This document shows positions 34,582-44,809 of a stretch of DNA of 64,000 bases, in pieces. Made by a program: the position numbers and the translations under genes. Each line of letters starts with the position of its first letter. Position 1 is the stretch's first letter. The DNA comes from Brachynemurus nebulosus (Eukaryota; Arthropoda; Insecta; Neuroptera; Myrmeleontidae): assembly GCA_035578155.1 (NCBI GenBank), contig JAPWDM010000001.1:1674001-1738000 (forward strand). Direction: 5' to 3'. The notes under the pieces were generated by a model, which made no database searches, was not told where the DNA came from, and was given only the letters and a program-made list of their open reading frames with translations.

Positions 34582-34801
34582 CCGCACGATAACTCTCGAA
34601 CGAAATGTCCTAGCTTTACGAAATTTAGTGAAAATATTGGAAGTCCCAAACCGTTGGACAAGTTCGTTAGCCAGAACATGTCCGATGCCAGGAACATGGT
34701 TTTTGTTCTTGAAAAAAATTGTTTTTTTTGCCAAAATTTCCACTTATTCAAGAATTTTTGTGAAATTTTTTTACACTATTTAAAAGAGGAGAAAAGATTA
34801 C

Positions 34802-34964
34802 ATAAATACCCCTGTCGCAGCATCCTGCATAACATAGCGAATTTCCATTTACAAAAGTACGTTTTTCTCGGAAACTAGTTGATATAGAGTAATTGTAAAT
34901 AAAACGTACTTTTGTAAATGGAAATTCGCTATGTTATGCAGGATGCTGCGACAGGGGTATTTAT
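34802..34964. repeat. Perfect inverted repeat, 64-bp arms
   Basis: 34802-34865 (from ATAAATACCCCTGTCGCAGC to AGTACGTTTT) and 34901-34964 are exact reverse complements by my reading. The spacer is 35 bases. It abuts the 763-bp duplication and contains its CATAGCGAATTTCC word. It probably arose from an inverted duplication of a unit end. Confidence 0.9.
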
Positions 34965-36231
34965 CTTTAATGTCAATTAACGAAATCAATAAACATTAGT
35001 CGACGTTTCAAACTATTAAATAATGTTAAAAATTCAAATTAAAAACTTTTTGTTTTCATATAGTAACAAGAAAAACAAGGAGTTCATTCCATGTACCTAT
35101 CGTTTAACATATTTTACGTTTGCGCCTACCAAGTAACTACCATTGTTATGATTATACTGAAATTTATAGGGAACCATATATGACCTAACACCCAAATACT
35201 CTTAAAATTTGAGCGAAACCAAAATTATTCAGGAAGGTCTAAAATTTAAAATATAAAAAACTCGTGAAAATTTTCATTTTGGAACACAATACTTCCACTA
35301 CTTTAGTAGTCTCGGAAGCAAAATGAGTTAATTTTGGAAGTGTAAGATTTTTCAAGTAGGTAAAAAAAAATATTCAGTTTTATTGAAAATTATTCATAAA
35401 ATTATAGTATTAGCACTTAAGCGTTCTTCTGCATGCAACTTTCAACACTGAAAAATTAACAACAAAGTGTTACGGGCAAGTTAATCAATTATATTTATTT
35501 TTTGTACATAATATTAATAGGGGAAGTCTACCTAAAATGGGAAACTTAATATGATTGTGATAAAATGGAATATGTAAAATTAACAATAATTATTGGTGTA
35601 CGATGCAACATATTTTGATTTTAAGGGATCTTTTACAAGTAATGTACTATAAGAAAAGCTTTTGTACATTAAAATACAATTAAGTGTATCTTGAATATTT
35701 TTTCCCTAAAAAAAAAAAAAGAAAAACAAACTAAAATTTGATACATTATCTTTATTAGTTAAGGTGTTTTTTTAAAATAAAAAATTTGATTTTTAAGAAC
35801 GCTTGAAAGATCAAAAAACAGAAAATTTTCTTACTTGTTCATTCAAAATAAGTATGAGGTCTGATGGGCTGATTCCAGACAGTCTTACAGAAAACACCAT
35901 AATAGCAAGAATGCATCCAATTTTAGTCCAATCGGACTTATAGTCTTTTCTGAATCGTTCGCACTATTTTGAATTACAAAATTTACATATGACATTCAGC
36001 AGGGCTACAAAAGCAGAAGGAAGGCCAGACAAAAAGAAAAAAATTCAAGATACACTTAATTATATGTACTTGAATGTACAAAACTTTTTTTCCATTACAA
36101 TAAATGGTTTCTCCCAAAAAAATTCCAAAAAAAGTGTTCTTTTTAGTACATCACTTGTAAAAAATCCCTTAAATATTTATTAAAAATAACGGCAGAATAC
36201 TTACATTTTTAATTTAAATAATAAATATTAG

Positions 36232-37557
36232 GGTAAAGGTACTAGTAGCTGACACTATAAGAAAAAATTTTAAGTATTTTTAACTTTGAGAAAGGAAATT
36301 CTATTAAGTCAACTTTAAAATCATGTTTTCTGTTTACTTTAGGATGTAGCGAAAGTGAATTGGTACATAATAGAAAGAAAATAATGAAATTCTCCTTTGG
36401 AAAAATTTAAAAGAAAATTCCTAAAATAGAGACAGTAGTTGACACTTTTAATTTTACAATTTTTAGTAGTTGACATTAATAAATTTCAGTAGTTGACATC
36501 AAGCAATATTTTAAACAATCTAAGTAGGCGATTTTAAATTCCCTACGGAAAGTCATGAAATCCCACCAAAAACATGAATGTGAAAAATGGACGAGTTCTA
36601 TTTCATCATGTTGACCGGAAAAAGAGTTGAAATCAAAATACTGTTAAGTTTCAAACACAATTTTCTTGCGAAATCGGAATAAAATAAAATGATTTTAAAA
36701 AAACACATTTTTTAATGCAATTAATAGATATTTTACATTAGAACTTGACAAGTTTTTAAAACTAAATAAAACATGCCAAGTGAATAAAAAAACTGGCTAA
36801 GTTTTAATGTAAAATTTGACAGTTTGACTGTCATATTAGTTGTTACTTTAACTTGACAATCATAAAAACACACATTTTTTGTTACGCCTGGCTGCATGAA
36901 ATCCAAAAGATGTTTTGCGGCTACAGTAATCTAAGTTTCTCATAATCTAATAGTGGCAAGTTATAAATCGTGTTCTAGTAGTTGACACTAAATGAGTAAG
37001 TATATGACCGGAGGGTAGGGGGTGTCAACTACTAGATCCCGACGTTGAAAATATATTTTAAAATAACTCACTGAAATCTCAGAGGAAATACAATAAATTG
37101 TTGCATCAGTAGTTGACACTGATGTCAACTACTAAAATTTAACTTATATCAGGACCCAGTAGTTGACACCCACAGACGACAAGTCCCTGACGCAAAAATT
37201 ATCAGTTAATGAATTTTAACATCAACTTCCATCTATTTATAATCGATTCTAGTCATTTTCAGACATAAAAATATGTATATTTTTTTAAAATGAATAATCA
37301 AAAAATTTACCTGCTTATATATTACGATTACAAAAACAACATTTGTCAGAATTAAGACATATGTATTTATAAAATATTTAATTACATCAAAATTGGCGAT
37401 GAACTTTGCGAGATAATCATTAACATGGAAACTAGATTGCTGTATGTGACCAACCAGAATTATATCAATTAAAAAAAGCTCTTAATTGTCTCATAATAAC
37501 AGTTTAAAGTTGCAAGTGTCAACTACTAAAGCACTGTCAACTACCGGTACCTTTACC
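36232..37557. mobile_element. TIR element with TAGTAGTTGACA array
   Basis: Ends GGTAAAGGTACTAGTAGCTG and (other strand) GGTAAAGGTACCGGTAGTTG delimit 1.33 kb. The subterminal word AGTAGTTGACA occurs at 36434, 36465, 36488, 36977, 37108 and 37158. The inverse TGTCAACTACTA occurs at 37023, 37123 and 37517, and a variant at 37535. Such arrays may be transposase-binding sites. The TSD is not clear. Confidence 0.7.
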
Positions 37558-37660
37558 AAATTTAAAAAAATGTATAAAAAAAAAAATAAATAAATAAAAT
37601 AAAATATCTCTTTATAATATTAATAGATTTGAGCGTTACTTTATGGTATTCCATATTTGT

Positions 37661-37857
37661 AAATAATAAACAAATATTTTACTTCACAAAAATACCACTT
37701 TTATTTTGAAACTGTGACAATATTATTGTTTCGAACCGTCAGTTCATTTTCAAACAGAATTTTCTGTTTGAAAATGAACTGACGGTTCGAAACAATATTG
37801 TCACAGTTTCAAAATAAAAGTGGTATTTTTGCGAAGTAAAATATTTGTTTATTATTT
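37661..37857. repeat. Near-perfect palindrome, about 97-bp arms, no loop
   Basis: The arms meet at about 37760 (AAACAGAATTTTCTGTTT). They match outward to AATAATAAACAAATATTTT, apart from a 3-base indel (ATATTATTG versus ATATTG) and one substitution. The word AAATATCTCT lies outside on both sides (about 37602 and 37861) and may be a duplication or part of the insert. Confidence 0.85.
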
Positions 37858-38099
37858 ATAAAATATCTCTGTTTAATGAAAATTTATTTCTTACTGAAAT
37901 CCCTGAAGATTTATGTACACTGCGCATGCAACTAGTGATTTAATTTTAACGTTGATTGGTAGATATCATTACTGATACGGAAATTATAGACGTTGTCCCA
38001 TTTTAGATATACTTCCCCTATTTAGAAAGGACTTTTTTCATATAATATAATATTAAAAAAAAAAAAAAAAAGTTGATTAAAAAATTATCTTTCCATAAT

Positions 38100-38560
38100 T
38101 GAAAAAACCTTTAAAGCCGATAAAATTGTTATATGTCATGAACATATCCCATTATTAAGGAAGTTTTCTTGTATCTAAAACAGACAGTAAATAGGAAAGC
38201 AATTCTACGGGGTATAGGTACGTTATATTGATTGTACAAAGATGACATACGGAACCATTTATAACGGGCAAAGAATACCGGGATGATGTTACATAGTGTG
38301 TACAAGACAAAGCACGCAATATATGTGAAACAGAGACGGTGAATATATAGGTGGAAGAGCAGAACAGAACACGGGCACCGAGTGATGAAAATGGCGGGAA
38401 CGTAACAAATCGATGATGGTTGGTTCGGGCGTTGACCTCTGGCCTTAACTAGAGTGAGATGCACGGGATGATACGGGATAGAAAATCACTGTCACAGTAT
38501 AGTTGTGAAGTTAGGTCACTGACCTACCCTATATGTTGCAACGTCGGAAGTGTTCCTGTT
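38100..38560. other. Complex, GC-richer stretch of unknown nature
   Basis: This part has balanced composition with several CG dinucleotides (for example ACGGGCACCGAGTG, GTTCGGGCGTTGACC) and no paired ends. A 111-residue minus-strand frame runs 38129-38464 but shows no motif. It could be a promoter, an untranslated exon or an old repeat. Confidence 0.3.
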
Positions 38561-38889
38561 CCCTTTCTAAAATTATTTTATTCAAATCAAATATGATTGC
38601 TTTTGAATTTATTGCTAGTTTGTTGATTATTATTATTTTATATTTGGATATTTTTATATTTTATTATGTAGATAATGTTAAAATGCGAGTATGTTGCTGA
38701 TAATTTAAACATTTACTTACAAAAAAAGATCAATAATTTTATGTTTTTGTCTAAACTTATCATAAAATATAAAGCCGATTTATCTTTCTCGGATGTATTT
38801 GTATTTTTAAAGTGAGGGCTTCTATAGTCGCATCTCATGCACGCTAGAATGCGTAATAAGATTAATCGACTGACTTTATAAAAAAAAAT

Positions 38890-39330
38890 ATCCCAGGTCG
38901 CAACATCTTGTATAACATACCGAAATTTCAATCACAAAAATTACATTTTCTCGAACACCTGCTTACAAAGGATAATGGTTCAAGCCTATATTACGTGATT
39001 TTTTCCGTTCTTTACCATAGTGTAAAGAAAATTTTGAAGGTTTGTAATTTGTTTCTAAATAAATTTTTGTATATTTTAGCAAAAAAACTTATTTTTTGAC
39101 GAAGAAATTTCATTTTTTTCGAAGAGCAGTGTACAAAGAACAATGGCTCAAAACATGTTTTATCATGTCTTCACTATGGTGAAAAATAATATCGAGAAAG
39201 TTCTAAATTTTGGTAAATTTTGGTAAAAAGGAAACATTTTTCCTGAACGAAAAATGTCCAAGATATCCAGTTTCGGGCATCGAACGTGACTGGTTAACGA
39301 ACTCCTAGATTTTTAAACTCTCAATTATTA
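38890..39330 (+). repeat. Diverged relatives of the 33.6 kb repeat
   Basis: Two adjacent sub-copies share CGAA.A.C.G..TACAAAG.A.AATGG.TCAA followed by an AT-rich part with CCATAGTGTAAAG or ACTATGGTGAAAA. The tail GGGCATCGAACGTGACTGG parallels GGGCATCGGACGTACTTGAC at 60.2 kb. Confidence 0.55.
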
Positions 39331-39587
39331 AATTTCAAAAAAGTAGGATATTCATTCGAGAGTTTTGTTCGTCACTTATCGTAAACTATATTAATTACCT
39401 GAAACATATAAATAACTAGCCAAAATTAAATACAAACAAACATTTGTAAAATAATTATCTCTTTATAAAACATAATTATAGTTATTTTCGTACATAATAT
39501 GAATTATAAAATTATTTTTGTCTAATTGTTTGTTTAACAGTAACTATAAAATATACAAGGCTACTCAAAAATTATCAATTATACCTA

Positions 39588-40318
39588 TTAGGTCATACCA
39601 CGAATTTTGACACATTTTGTTTTGTATGTATTTTTATTTGTGTAAATGATTAAATTATGTACAATATATAAAATTAATCAGTAGTCTCTTGAGTTATCAA
39701 TGATCCGTCTCGAAACTTCCGGTAATTTATAGAGACACCACTGAAAGTACAATTTTGGTTTGACCTACCAATTATTTCATTTAAATTGGAATCGAGACCT
39801 TCTCTCGAGAACTGGGTAATTCCTTCTTCAAATTGCCTTTGTACTGTAGTATGAGGAATGCCTACATTTTGACTAAGATGCTCGACATATCAATTACGTG
39901 TCACACTTAATGCTTCCTTAATTTTATCAAAGGCTTCCAGTCTAGAGGTTGATGTTGATCGATCTTCCCCCGGCAAGTCTTTTGCCTGTGCTCTTTCATC
40001 TTTGTAAAAATGAAGCTACTTCGCTACCGTTCTCTTACTAACGGCATTTATACCCTACACATTTCAATAGAAACTTATACGAAACTGCCGCAGCGTAATT
40101 AAGGAGGACACAAAATTGTAAAAAAATTCATTGCTCTTGCACAAAAATTGATTTTTTAAATTTTCCATTTTAAAAAATGGTCTTTTAATCACAATAATAC
40201 TATCAAAAGAAATACCAGTGTCCGCTCTATACAAAGCATGAAATATGACCGCTTAATCTTAAATAAGTAAAAAAATATCAAATATAAAAAATGTGTTGAA
40301 ACTTGTGGTATGACCTAA
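39588..40318 (-). mobile_element. Mariner-like relic, TA TSD
   Basis: TTAGGTCATACCACGA at the left is the inverse of TGTGGTATGACCTAA at the right, each bounded by TA. TTAGGT-type starts are typical of mariner. At 731 bp it is shorter than a full 1.3 kb element and carries only the N-terminal part of a transposase. Confidence 0.75.
39685..40055 (-). pseudogene. Mariner transposase N-terminal relic
   Basis: On the minus strand one frame reads AVSKRTVAK, stop, LHFYKDERAQAKDLPGEDR, then a helix-rich part, a second stop, and LSQNVGIPHTTVQRQF. This is the double helix-turn-helix layout of mariner transposase: 'S..TV..W...F', a linker of the form 'D.PR.GR', then 'LA..LGVS..TV.R.L'. The first stop (TAG) stands where W is expected. 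The DDE catalytic domain is missing. It is inactive. Confidence 0.6.
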
Positions 40319-40539
40319 TAGTTTAAGTTATACATTTACAATAAGTTACAACGTTCTACATTATTATTAGTGTTCTGGTATTCAGCATGTAGAGTATCAA
40401 AATAAATAAATAAATAATAATGTGTTTAACGTCCGTTTTTAAGATTTCTCTATCTATAACAGACGCCACCCACATCATTATTGGTATTCCTTTATTTATA
40501 CATTACATATTAATTACGTTACATGATACATTTTATGAT

Positions 40540-40752
40540 GTGGGTGGAGGACAAGGAAAGTGGGGCTGGGGGCTAGGATTTGAAGGTGTACGTCTGCAGC
40601 CGTTTTCTTAAGGAACTATGCCGATATTCATCCGGAGTTGTGAAGGTAAACTACAGAAAACCTTCACGAGCATAGCCGGCCACTGGATTTGAACCCTCGA
40701 CCCAGCAGTCGGCAAGCGTTAGGCGCACAAGCACGCTATCCTCAACCCAATG
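40540..40752 (-). repeat. tRNA-derived SINE
   Basis: On the minus strand a tRNA-like head (GAGGATAGCGTGCTTGTGCG ... CTGGGTCGAGGGTTCAAATCC) carries a good B box, GGTTCAAATCC. It is followed by a body with AAGGTTTTCTGTAGTTTACC and CCGGATGAATATCGGCATAG. That body resembles one found in several insect SINEs. The 3' part near 40535-40547 (ATGATGTGGGTGG) is repeated inverted at 40466-40478. Confidence 0.65.
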
Positions 40753-40759
40753 GAAAATT

Positions 40760-41020
40760 CGCATATCTGCAAATTTATCCAAAAAAATATCTTTTTTTGA
40801 AACAATATTTTCTTCATTCAGAGAAAAAAATTGTAAACTTATTAATAAAATTAAGAGGTCATATGTATTTATGTATTTCTGTCTAAAACATTGCTTTTTT
40901 CAAAAACACAATTTAAAAAAAAATACAAATACGGTGAGCATGATTTCTCAAAAACCACCGTGTCGATTGTTTTGAGGTTTTGCACATTTATTTATTGTTA
41001 TAAAGGACGGTCTGTGTTGT
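40760..41020. other. No recognised feature
   Basis: AT-rich DNA with small chance ORFs. Confidence 0.4.
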
Positions 41021-41030
41021 TATGTTTTCC

Positions 41031-43382
41031 TAGAGATGGGATGCTACCCGGAATTTTCCCGGGAAAATTCCCAAAGTGGGTAAAAACGGGGTAAATTCCC
41101 GGGAAAATTCCCGAAAAGTGGGTATTTATTTTAATTTACTATTTATCGTAATATTTTGGAATTAAACTGTCAAAACCGCTGTTTCATAAAGAATATTTGC
41201 TAAACGTAAGTAACTAATCTTCAGACTACATAAATACTAATTAATATATCGCGTTATTATACAATTTTTGTTCGACAGTCTCTAGACAATTTATTTTCAT
41301 CGCTAGTTGTACAGTATGCGTTTCATTTTTCGGTGCCAATTTTCTGGGCCTACCACGACAGTTTTTTCCATAGTTCTCGCCCCTTTGGATTATGTTTTAA
41401 GTATTACAATTTCCGAAACGTCGAAATCTTAGCTCGATTCTCACTTGTCAATATTGAATTTCGTGGAATTTTGATTTTTTTTTTTAAAACGTAGATATTT
41501 CTCTGAAACTTGAACACATTGAGTTATAAATATAGACCGGATGAAATAATTTTTCACAGGACCGGCTTAACGATTTCAGTGTAATACTGTTAGACTGTTT
41601 GTATTTACGTATGAGTCTGCTACAACAGAAATAACAGAATCCTGAAAATTTATTGAAATTCAACATAGAGAAGCGAAAACTTTTTAGAAAAATTTTATTA
41701 TGTGAGATTTATATCAAAAATTAAAAGGGGCCCCAAATTTTGTTGAATTAAAGTTTTGCAATATTTAAGTATTTGTCTAACTAGCTCGCAGTTACATATA
41801 AAACAAAATTTATTGTCTTCTTTCCCACCGGCGGCTTTCTTTCAGTATCAATTGATAAACAAACTCCTTATCTCTTTTTAACTTTTTAAAATTTAATATA
41901 TGTACCTTGTTTACAATTTTTTAAAATTTTTAGTTTTCCACATAGGTACATACACATGCAATGTAAATCAAGCAATATTTAATCTAGTTGTCCATTTCAC
42001 TCAAAAGCATAAACAAAACATCATTTTGATGACATCGTAAGTGTCGTACGTATAAATATGTACGTATGTATTATTTGTATTTAACCACAGATACTATTGA
42101 TATTAGAATATTTATATGGACTAAACAATCGATTTTTAAATTTTTAAAGTTTTTTAGATATTATTTTTTGAAGCAAAATCGTTATATTGGTTAACACCTT
42201 TTATAATCTACAAACACAGAACACCTACAAACTATCGATGGTAATGAATATTTTTCAATTTTTATGTGATTTTTGTTGTAATTTAAGATTATTTATTAAT
42301 AAATGTTCTAAAAATATTTATACTAACAAATATAACATCAGTTAATCTAGGAAAATTTTAAATCGCCTCTTGTTTAACCATCCATATTCGTCAAAACTTT
42401 AGTCACTTTTCATTTTCATATAAATTGTGTATATAAGTGTATTCCCACTATTTATTCAATGCTCAAAAGTATATACAAAAAAATATTAGTTAGCAAAAAT
42501 GAAATAAATACCTACATAATATTTTATTAGATAACACATTATTAACGTTATATCTTTTTTTCTTAATATGGATACTTTTATTTGTGTATAGTTTGTTGGC
42601 AAGATATACTAGTTTTGTATGAACATTTTTTAAGGAAAAATTAGTAATATTTTCTAAAACATATTATGTTAATTCGATTTAATTTAATCAGTTTATGTAT
42701 GTATGTATGTAAAGGAACATTATTTGCTCTAGCAGACTCATACATAAATACAAACAGTCTAACAGTATTACACTGAAATCGTTAAGCCGGTCCTTTGAAA
42801 AATTATTTTATCCGGACTATAGTTATAAATTTAAATTAATTGCTAACTTCGTTGAAAAGTCATCTTAAGTTGATCCGACATAATATGTATGCATGTATTT
42901 TTAAATTTAAAGATAAATAAACATTCAATATGTACTGTATGTAGTGGTTTTATGATAATAATAATTTAAATAACTTTGTTTTAAAATTACATTTTTCATT
43001 TTTAGTTTCTTCATTTCTTAATGATAACATCTGTAATGTTATTTAATAATTTGCATAAGACTGGTTATCATTTACAACATAATAATGACAAAAAATTTGA
43101 TTTTGTATTGACACTTGTTTACTTTTAATGTTAATTTTTATATTTTGTACCTTTATCATTTGAAATAAATGGTCTTACATCAACATTATATTATGTAAAA
43201 CTCCACACACAATTAACAAATATACAGAGATCTAATTAAAACCACTTTTGCAAAGAAGTACAGCTAAGTAATCGTTTTTACCCAGGTTTCGGGAATTTTC
43301 CCGGGAAAATACCCAATAAATACCCAAATGGGAATTTTCCCGGGAAAATTCCCAATGGGAATTTTCTCATCGCCCATCTCTA
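41031..43382. mobile_element. hAT element, 2.35 kb, perfect 8-bp TSD
   Basis: TAGAGATGGG at the left is inverse to CCCATCTCTA at the right. TGTTTTCC flanks both (41023-41030 and 43383-43390), an exact 8-bp TSD as hAT elements make. Subterminal GGGAATTTTCCCGGGAAAAT palindromes occur at both ends. No transposase frame survives; the interior is AT-rich and holds an inverted pair at 41523-41625 and 42727-42835. Confidence 0.85.
41523..42835. mobile_element. Inverted pair inside the hAT, about 100-bp arms
   Basis: AGTTATAAATATAGACCGGA through GATTTCAGTGTAATACTGTT to ATGAGTCTGCT at the left is mirrored near-exactly at 42727-42835. It may be a nested element with long TIRs or a remnant of an inverted duplication. 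No TSD was resolved. Confidence 0.6.
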
Positions 43383-43467
43383 TGTTTTCCCGACATACAT
43401 AAGTACATATAATCCATTAACAGTATGAAAAATAAATATTATAGAGAAGTCTTTTATGACAAATTAT

Positions 43468-43659
43468 CAGGTCCGACGAGAGGGTAGCATAGCCGGGGTT
43501 GCAACCTCGGGGCCCGGGCTTGAGGATGGAGCCCGTAACTGTCGGTAGAAGCCCCGGAAAAAAAGTTATATTTTTTTTTGCTCATCCAATTTATTTGGGA
43601 AGAAATTTTCAAAAAATACGGTTTTTCCTTGGGGCCTATCATTTTTCTTCACGGCCCTG
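43468..43659. mobile_element. hAT MITE, CAGG(T/G)CCG ends
   Basis: CAGGTCCG at the left and CGGCCCTG at the right are near-inverse. The flanks CAAATTAT and CTAATTAT match at 7 of 8. The GC-rich interior (GGGGCCCGGGCTTGAGGATG) relates to fragments at 25.5 and 27.8-28.1 kb. Confidence 0.65.
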
Positions 43660-43865
43660 CTAATTATTAGCATTCCTTACTTATTTTAAAGTTATATTAG
43701 TTATTAAGATCATTCGCACTTCTTTGACTGCTATAATATCTCCAAAACTTAGATTGTATAGGTACTACCAACTTTAGTTGATAAATAAGTTTACGCTTAC
43801 TTTTGCGAAAACGCCAGATATGCGAGTTTATCATTAAAGTGACGACATTATGTGCCACTTAAATA

Positions 43866-44661
43866 CATATGTCGCCGCCGTATTGTAGAGTCAGCCAGAT
43901 TGCAAAATGCCCAGCCGTTTTGCAAAACGATTTACAAATCGGGCAATGGGTAATTTAATGAACACCAATTGTAAATTATTATATTTCGCCCAAACATGAG
44001 GTTTCGATGGTACTTCCCCGTCTACTTATTATCTACCAATATATACTTCTACCAATATATATGAATTTTTTTCAGAGTTAACAAAAGTTTCCCAACCTTT
44101 TCAGTATTGGTATCGAATTCTAGTATTCTTTTTAGCTAATTCCTCATATGTAATGCTGAGCAAAAAAATAATATAATCAAATTTTCTTCAAAATCACTGC
44201 TTTTCTTAATATCGTGTTATCTATGTTACCTATATTCATAAAGTAGAGGCAAAATTTAGTCGCTTTACAAAGCGACTAAATGTTTATACAATCGGAATGT
44301 AGAATACAAATCATTATTATAATTTGGCGTACATTACATTATTAGGGTAAAAGCCCCCTTTGTGGAACGGTATCTAATTATGAACATTTACATATTAATG
44401 AAGTTATTTCTGAAAGAAACGTCTAATAACAAAAATTATTATTAATAGAATGATTGTTTTTCAATTTAAATTCACCTCGTATTTAAAGTTTCCTTACTTA
44501 ATTAAAGAAATAAATATGTAAATGTCAAAACTGTTCCAGTATTAGATACCGTTCCACAAAGGGGGCTTTTACCCTATAGCTTTGTTACAAAATAACATTT
44601 TATAAAACGGTTAGACGTTTTATAATCTGGCTGATTCTACAATCCGACGGCGACACATATG
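43866..44661. mobile_element. TA-flanked TIR element hosting a nested MITE
   Basis: CATATGTCGCCGCCGTATTG then TAGAGTCAGCCAGATT is mirrored at the right by AATCTGGCTGATTCTACAAT and CCGACGGCGACACATATG. TA flanks both ends. The MITE at 44345-44574 lies inside. A perfect 13-bp-arm hairpin (ATTTAGTCGCTTT) sits at 44254-44281. Confidence 0.7.
44345..44574. mobile_element. MITE, GGGTAAAAGCCCCC ends, TA TSD
   Basis: The first ~34 bases (GGGTAAAAGCCCCCTTTGTG, then GAACGGTATCTAAT) are a perfect inverse of the end, and TA flanks both. At 230 bp, the high arm identity suggests recent insertion. The start resembles the element at 36232. Confidence 0.8.
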
Positions 44662-44666
44662 TATAT

Positions 44667-44668
<2 letters not shown>

Positions 44669-44755
<87 letters not shown>

Positions 44756-44803
44756 TATATATATATATATATATAGTATATATATATACAGTATATATAT
44801 ATA
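44669..44803. repeat. (AT)n array with AGTATAT variants
   Basis: An AT run that breaks up toward its 3' side into TATATACAGTATATAT units. Confidence 0.95.
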
Positions 44804-44809
44804 CAGTAT

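Larger units (their letters stand above)
35521..38018. mobile_element. TA-flanked TIR element hosting nested inserts
   Basis: GGGGAAGTCTACCTAAAATG and (other strand) GGGGAAGTATATCTAAAATG are bounded by TA. The GGGGA start and TA target match the elements at 28635 and 47858. Inside, 35610-35705 and 36040-36180 form a diverged inverted pair (AAGTGTATCTTGAAT/ATTCAAGATACACTT). The 2.5 kb span also holds the element at 36232-37557 and the palindrome at 37661-37857. No transposase frame is seen. Confidence 0.65.

Noticed and set aside
36434..37544. CRISPR-like array
   Set aside because: Repeats are 11-12 bases, irregularly spaced, in both orientations, inside a eukaryotic TIR element.
38129..38464. 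111-residue minus-strand ORF
   Set aside because: No recognisable domain; Cys/Tyr-rich composition without conserved spacing.
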